From: RPQJ01 sp963823535
GTDB taxonomy: Bacteria; Pseudomonadota; Gammaproteobacteria; Steroidobacterales; Steroidobacteraceae
NCBI GenBank assembly: GCA_963823535.1
Contig: CAWGLZ010000006.1
Span: 1,178,001-1,242,000, forward strand
Direction of reading: 5' to 3'
DNA: 64,000 nucleotides
Positions 59,836 to 64,000 of the stretch are shown here, piece by piece (the stretch's first letter is position 1; the number at the start of each line of letters is the position of its first letter). The notes beneath the pieces were generated by a model that worked only from the letters and a program-made list of their open reading frames with translations, did no database searches and was not told the DNA's origin. The translations under genes were made by a program, and so were the position numbers.

Positions 59836-60453
59836 ATGAGCGAAGAAGTCGCCGTGTCCTCGACGCCTTGCGTCGACCTGCCCCTGGTCGAGGGGCAGGC
59901 GCGACTGTGGCCCGCTGCGTTCGCCGCGGGTGAAGCCGACCGCCTGCTCGCCGAACTCCGCCGGACGATCGACTGGCAGCAGGAGGAGATCGTGATCTTC
60001 GGCCGCCCCCGGCCGGTTCCGAGGCTGGTGGCGTGGCACGGCGATCCGGGCGCGGTCTATACCTATTCCGGCACCCGGCATCTGCCGAGACCCTGGACGC
60101 CGGCGCTGGAACGCGTCCGCGTCCGCGTCGCCGCTCTTACGGGCGCCACGTTCAACTCCGTGCTCCTCAATCTCTATCGCAGCGGCGCGGATGGCATGGG
60201 TTGGCATGCCGACGACGAGGCCGAACTGGGCCCCGACCCGGTTATCGGATCCGTGTCGCTCGGCGCGACGCGACGCTTCTGCCTGCGCCACCGGCGGCGT
60301 CGCGAGCTCAGGATCGAGCTTCCGTTGCCGCATGGGAGCGTGCTGTGCATGTCTGGATCCACGCAGCATCACTGGCTGCACGCGGTGCCCAAGACTCGAA
60401 TCGCGGTCGGGGAGCGCATCAACCTGACGTTCCGGCAGGTGCGCCTTACGTAG
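59836..60453 (+). CDS. alkB: AlkB-like 2-oxoglutarate/Fe(II) dioxygenase
   Basis: 205 aa from ATG 59836. The jelly-roll iron site is visible: H124 and D126 in WHADDEAELG, H182 in HWLHAVPK, and the 2-oxoglutarate Arg in RINLTFR at the end. VLLNLYRSGADGMGWHAD and GSVSLGATRRFCLRH are typical of the AlkB/ALKBH2 branch, which removes methyl lesions from DNA by oxidation. Complements Ada in the window but is not linked to it. Stands alone, divergent from the HSL gene. Confidence 0.93.
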   Translation: MSEEVAVSSTPCVDLPLVEGQARLWPAAFAAGEADRLLAELRRTIDWQQEEIVIFGRPRPVPRLVAWHGDPGAVYTYSGTRHLPRPWTPALERVRVRVAALTGATFNSVLLNLYRSGADGMGWHADDEAELGPDPVIGSVSLGATRRFCLRHRRRRELRIELPLPHGSVLCMSGSTQHHWLHAVPKTRIAVGERINLTFRQVRLT

Positions 60454-60524
60454 ATCCTCGGATTGATGGCGGCGGGGGAGCGGCACAGCTTTAGGAGTAC
60501 CGCCATTCGCACAGGGTGCCCGTG

Positions 60525-60908
60525 ATGACTCCGAAGCGCCTCGCCTGGTTGCCTGTCCTGGCCGTGTCGCTGCTGGCGGCGACCGCGTGCGACCGCACGC
60601 CAGCCGTCAGCTACGGCAAGGACGTCGTGCCCATCCTCGACAAGTACTGCAAGTCCTGCCACATGCCCGGCCAGGCCGGCTACGTGGTGAGTGGATTCGA
60701 ACTCGAGAGCTACGAGTCACTGATGGAGGGCACGCAGTTCGGTCCGGTCGTGCTGCCCGGTGACGCGCTGACGAGCGTGCTCGTCATGCTCATCGAGGGT
60801 CGCGTGGACCCGTCGCTGCGCATGCCGCACGGCGAATCCACGAAGCCGACGGACGCCGAGATCCTCACGATCCGGCGCTGGGTCGAACAGGGGGCGAAGA
60901 ACAACTGA
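60525..60908 (+). CDS. c-type cytochrome lipoprotein
   Basis: 127 aa from ATG 60525; a GTG at 60516 is also in frame. Lipobox ATAC with C22, so anchored in the membrane. A single heme site C42-x-x-C45-H46 (YCKSCHMPGQAG), followed by a helical part and a possible Met ligand in LRMPHGE. The RRWVEQGAKNN end is typical of planctomycete-like or PSCyt1 cytochromes. Probably carries electrons in the periplasm. The convergent quinohemoprotein dehydrogenase gene 90 bases away is a candidate partner. Confidence 0.9.
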   Translation: MTPKRLAWLPVLAVSLLAATACDRTPAVSYGKDVVPILDKYCKSCHMPGQAGYVVSGFELESYESLMEGTQFGPVVLPGDALTSVLVMLIEGRVDPSLRMPHGESTKPTDAEILTIRRWVEQGAKNN

Positions 60909-60921
60909 GTAACGGGATTCC

Positions 60922-60949
60922 GCCGCCCGCACGATGCCGCGCGGGCGGC
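60922..60949. terminator. Hairpin between convergent cytochrome and dehydrogenase genes
   Basis: GCCGCCCGC (60922-60930) pairs with GCGGGCGGC (60941-60949) around a 10-base loop, between the stops at 60908 and 60998. It has no T run in either direction, so it may serve as a weak bidirectional terminator. Confidence 0.45.
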
Positions 60950-60997
60950 CGCCGCGCCGCGGCATGCGCCGTCGCGCCGTGACCCGTTTGCGGGCGC

Positions 60998-63151
60998 TCA
61001 GGGTTTTGCCGTCGCCGCGCGATCCTCGTTCGCCCGCGAGATGACGAATGCCTGGATGTCGCGCACATCCTGCTCGCTGAGCAGGTCGCCGAGGCGTGGC
61101 ATGCCAGCGCCGTGGATGACGCCGTCGTAGACGATTTCCTTGAAGATCGCGTGCTTCTCGGCGGGTAGCATCCTCAGGTCGGGCAGGACGCCGCCCGAGA
61201 CGACGAGCGCACCGTGGCAGACCATGCAGGTGCTCCCGTACTTGTATTTTCCGTTCTCGACCTGCGCTGCCGTCGCCTCGAGCTTTGGTGGCTGCGGAAT
61301 CGCGGCGTTCTTCTCCGCGATGTGCGGCATCGGTGCCTTGCCGCCGAGCTTGAACGCGAGCACGTGGCCCTCGTTCACGTACTTCGCCGAGGCCATGGTG
61401 CGCGGGTCGCCGCCAGTGACGGCGCCGGCGCCGCCGTATCCCGCCATCACCGCGACGTACTGTTCGCCGTCCACCTCGTAGGTTACGGGCGGCGCGATGA
61501 TGCCGACCAGGGTCGGGACGGCCCAGAGGATCCTGCCGCTGTCCGCCGCGTACGCGACGAAGCGGCCGTCCCCCGTGCCCTGGAGCAGCAGGTTTCCCGC
61601 CGTCGTGAGCAGGCCGCCGTTCCAGAACGCCGGGTGCTCGATTTCCCAGACCGTCTTCCTCGCGATCGGGTCCCAGGCCTTGAGGTAGCCGCGATCCGGC
61701 GGCAGCGCTCCGCCGAGTTTCTCCATCAGTGCGTAGATCGTATCGGTATAGGCATTCCAGTCGATGCCGGGATTCCAGAACATGTCGCGGCGGGAGTACT
61801 TGCCGGTGCGCTTGAACTCCTCCGACGGGGGGTAGATGCCCATCGGCTGCATCGCGGGGATGTAGACCAGACCGGTCTGCGGGTTGTAGGCCATCGGGTG
61901 CCAGTTGTGGCCGCCAAACGCCGCGGGGACGATCAGGCGCGTCTCCTTGCTGTAGTTCGCCTCCGGCGATTCGACCGGTCGCCCGGTCTTCAGGTCCACG
62001 TGGCTCGCCCAGGTCGCCGGGATGTACTTGTCGGCCGACAGCAACTCGCCCGTCACGCGGTCGATCACATAGAAGAAGCCGTTCTTCGGCGCCTGCATCA
62101 GCACCTTGCGCGGCTTCCCGCCGATGACGAGGTCCGCGAGGATGATGTGCTGGGTGGCCGTGTAGTCCCAGTTGTCCGCGGGCGTCACCTGGTAATGCCA
62201 CTTGAGGCGGCCCGTATCCGGGTTGAGGGCCAGGATCGAGGACAGATAGAGATTGTCGCCGCCGCCCGGCGAACGGATGTCGCGCGCCCAGGGTGAGCCG
62301 TTGCCCGTGCCCACATACAGGGTGTCGAGTTCGGGGTCGTAGGCCATCGAGTCCCACACCGTGCCGCCGCCGCCGCCGACCCACCACTCGCCGTTCCAGG
62401 TCTTCGCCGCCTGCTCCAGTTCCGGGTGTTCGAAGCCGTCCCTGGGGTTGCCGGGGACGGTGTAGAAACGCCATGCGAGCTTGCCCGTGTCCGCGTCGTA
62501 CGCCGAGAAATACCCGCGCACGCCGTACTCGCCCCCGCCGTTGCCGATCAGCACCTTGCCCTTCACCACGCGTGGCGCGCCGGTGATGGAGTAGGGCTTC
62601 GAGCGATCGATGGTGTTCACTTCCCAGCGCTTCGCGCCGGTCTTCGCATCGAGCGACACGAGCCGGCCGTCGATCGTGCCGACGTATACGGCGCCTTTCC
62701 ATACCGCGACGCCGCGATTGACCGCGTCGCAGCACAGGTAACGGCCCCAGGCGCGCGGCACTTCCGGGTCGTACGTCCACAGTTCGCGGCCGGTCTTCGC
62801 GTCCAGCGCATAGACCACGCTCCAGGTACCGGTCGTGTACATCGTGCCGTCCACGACGATCGGGCTGGCCTGCAGGCCGCGGGTCGTGCCGGTCGCGTAG
62901 GACCAGGCGAGGCCGAGCCCGTCCACGTTGGCGTCGTTGACCTTCCTGAGCGGGCTGTAGCGCTGTTCGCCGTAGGTGCGGCCGTGCGCCAGCCAGTTCT
63001 GGGGTTCGGCATCGGCCGCGGCGACGCGTGCGCCGTCAACCGTCGCCGCATCGCCCGCCGATCCAGCGCTGGCAGGGGCCGCCGTGCTCGTGGCGCAAAG
63101 GGCGATCGCAAGGAATGGCAGCAGGCGCATGCGTCGTTCGCTGTGGGTCAT
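60998..63151 (-). CDS. PQQ-dependent quinohemoprotein alcohol dehydrogenase
   Basis: 717 aa from ATG 63151. Signal peptide LLPFLAIALCATSTAAPASA. An eight-bladed propeller with repeated W-motifs (LDAKTGRELWTYDP; LDAKTGAKRWEVNT; LNPDTGRLKWHYQ), the vicinal disulfide pair LCCDAVNRG, and the likely catalytic Asp in SPGGGDNLYLSS. A C-terminal cytochrome domain carries CMVCHGALVVSGG. This is the type II (single-subunit) soluble form that oxidises alcohols in the periplasm and passes electrons to a cytochrome. Divergent from the amidase gene. Confidence 0.93.
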   Translation of the reverse strand: MTHSERRMRLLPFLAIALCATSTAAPASAGSAGDAATVDGARVAAADAEPQNWLAHGRTYGEQRYSPLRKVNDANVDGLGLAWSYATGTTRGLQASPIVVDGTMYTTGTWSVVYALDAKTGRELWTYDPEVPRAWGRYLCCDAVNRGVAVWKGAVYVGTIDGRLVSLDAKTGAKRWEVNTIDRSKPYSITGAPRVVKGKVLIGNGGGEYGVRGYFSAYDADTGKLAWRFYTVPGNPRDGFEHPELEQAAKTWNGEWWVGGGGGTVWDSMAYDPELDTLYVGTGNGSPWARDIRSPGGGDNLYLSSILALNPDTGRLKWHYQVTPADNWDYTATQHIILADLVIGGKPRKVLMQAPKNGFFYVIDRVTGELLSADKYIPATWASHVDLKTGRPVESPEANYSKETRLIVPAAFGGHNWHPMAYNPQTGLVYIPAMQPMGIYPPSEEFKRTGKYSRRDMFWNPGIDWNAYTDTIYALMEKLGGALPPDRGYLKAWDPIARKTVWEIEHPAFWNGGLLTTAGNLLLQGTGDGRFVAYAADSGRILWAVPTLVGIIAPPVTYEVDGEQYVAVMAGYGGAGAVTGGDPRTMASAKYVNEGHVLAFKLGGKAPMPHIAEKNAAIPQPPKLEATAAQVENGKYKYGSTCMVCHGALVVSGGVLPDLRMLPAEKHAIFKEIVYDGVIHGAGMPRLGDLLSEQDVRDIQAFVISRANEDRAATAKP

Positions 63152-63303
63152 GGTGATTCGATCCCGGGTGGTCTCAGTCCTCAGGGGGCGGAGTTTCGGT
63201 GCGGCCCCGCCGCTTGGCAAGGTCCGCAGGGGTGCACTGAGGTCGATTTCTGGCGACGGAGAAGCGATCATCGGCCGCCAGCATCCCCAGGCGAGGTGGC
63301 AGG

Positions 63304-64000
63304 ATGACATTCCGCGACTACGGTGACTACGACGCCCTCGGGCTTGCCGGACTGGTCAGCAGTGGGCAGGTCAGTGCGAGTGAATTGCTGGACGAGGCGC
63401 TGTCCCGCACTTCCCAGGCGAACCCGAAGATCAACGCGATCGTGCACCTGATGGAGGCTCGCGCGCGCGAGGCGCTCACGGCCGGCCTGCCGGCCGGACC
63501 GTTCAGCGGCGTGCCGTTCCTGGTCAAGGACCTCATGACGGCCTGCGCGGGCGAGCCGATGCGCTGCGGCTCGCGGCTCTTCAAGGACTTCGTCCCGCCG
63601 GAAGACGAGGAACTCACGCGACGCTACCGCAGAGCGGGGCTCGTGATCTTTGGCAAGACCAACACGCCCGAACTCGGCGTCACCAACGTCACCGAGCCCG
63701 AGTTGTTCGGACCCACCCGCAATCCCTGGAATCTCGACCGTACGCCGAGCGGCTCGAGCGGCGGTTCCGCGGCCGCCGTCGCGGCACGCATCGTGCCGGC
63801 CGCGAATGCCAACGATGGTGGCGGCTCGATCCGGACGCCGGCCTCGAACTGCGGGCTGGTCGGGTTGAAGCCGAGCCGGGGTCGCAATCCGACCGGACCC
63901 CAGGCGCCGGACGTGTGGTGGGGTTTCATCGGCGAGCACGTGGTCACGCGGACGGTGCGCGACAGCGCCGCACTGCTCGATGCAACGGCGGGCGACTACC
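63304..64000 (+). CDS. Amidase family protein, N-terminal part (3' end beyond window)
   Basis: 232 codons seen from ATG 63304; the frame is open to the end of the window. The Ser-cisSer-Lys amidase signature is present: K75 in PFLVKDLMTACAG, cis-Ser S151 in TPSGSSGGSAAAV and nucleophile S175 in GGGSIRTPASNCG. LVGLKPSRGRNPTGP follows, as in the 6-aminohexanoate/indoleacetamide hydrolase branch. Hydrolyses a carboxamide; exact substrate cannot be told from this part. Divergent from the quinohemoprotein gene across 152 bases. Confidence 0.92.
   Translation, partial: MTFRDYGDYDALGLAGLVSSGQVSASELLDEALSRTSQANPKINAIVHLMEARAREALTAGLPAGPFSGVPFLVKDLMTACAGEPMRCGSRLFKDFVPPEDEELTRRYRRAGLVIFGKTNTPELGVTNVTEPELFGPTRNPWNLDRTPSGSSGGSAAAVAARIVPAANANDGGGSIRTPASNCGLVGLKPSRGRNPTGPQAPDVWWGFIGEHVVTRTVRDSAALLDATAGDY

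Overview
The window is about two-thirds G+C. It has the gene style of a heterotrophic proteobacterium: many exported lipoproteins with a Cys lipobox, outer-membrane beta-barrels, 4-bp ATGA/GTGA gene overlaps, a polyhydroxyalkanoate phasin, GOGAT, PEP carboxylase, an RND pump and a GGDEF-EAL protein. The mix of GMC/cholesterol-oxidase-like enzyme, SCP2 domains, alkyl sulfatases, HSL-type esterases and PQQ alcohol dehydrogenase fits an environmental gammaproteobacterium of the Steroidobacterales/Nevskiales kind. That placement is inference from gene content only. I saw no tRNA, rRNA, CRISPR array, insertion sequence or phage gene.

Layout. 1-6696 (+): a tightly overlapping cluster of a DUF2126 protein (5' end outside the window), an ATP-grasp/alpha-E fusion, a transglutaminase-like protein, a stand-alone circularly permuted ATP-grasp protein and a stand-alone alpha-E protein. 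This family set has been predicted to make or modify peptides, but its product is unknown; it is the best candidate for an undescribed system here. 6715-11417: a TMADH-like Fe-S flavoenzyme, a Ca-repeat HEIGH metalloprotease candidate and a lipoprotein. 11517-15661: DUF6502 regulator-like protein plus two DUF5666 lipoproteins, the second with a C-terminal c-type heme domain. 15736-17822 (-): an orphan peptide-binding lipoprotein behind a mutilated AraC regulator. 18533-20537: a phasin with a repeated TGCAGTGCAA operator-like element, then small conserved proteins (YbjQ, YjbQ, DUF1428).

20764-24985 (+): alkyl sulfatase, small exported protein and GMC oxidoreductase, a plausible sulfate-ester to alcohol to carbonyl route. 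25166-28624 (-): a metal (zinc-type) uptake operon of DUF2946 protein, porin, binding protein and permease, but no ATPase. 28740-32160: DUF169 protein, Ada, Gln-rich exported protein, outer-membrane protein. 32301-36846: PEP carboxylase, then FKBP isomerase with an alpha/beta hydrolase. 37017-39660: acyl-CoA carboxylase subunit, a remnant of an acyl-CoA synthetase, and a CDP-alcohol phosphatidyltransferase.

39692-46671: SCP2 protein, then an RND adaptor/pump/alkyl sulfatase operon whose last gene carries an apparent frameshift in its lipoprotein signal. 46787-56162: GST, and a gltB-gltD-GGDEF/EAL operon read leftwards. 56438-60453: GlsB-like, RlpA-like and DUF2061 proteins, two HSL-family esterases, an AlkB-like dioxygenase. 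60525-64000: a cytochrome c lipoprotein, a quinohemoprotein alcohol dehydrogenase and the 5' part of an amidase. Many starts are chosen from overlaps and ribosome binding sites and are inferred.
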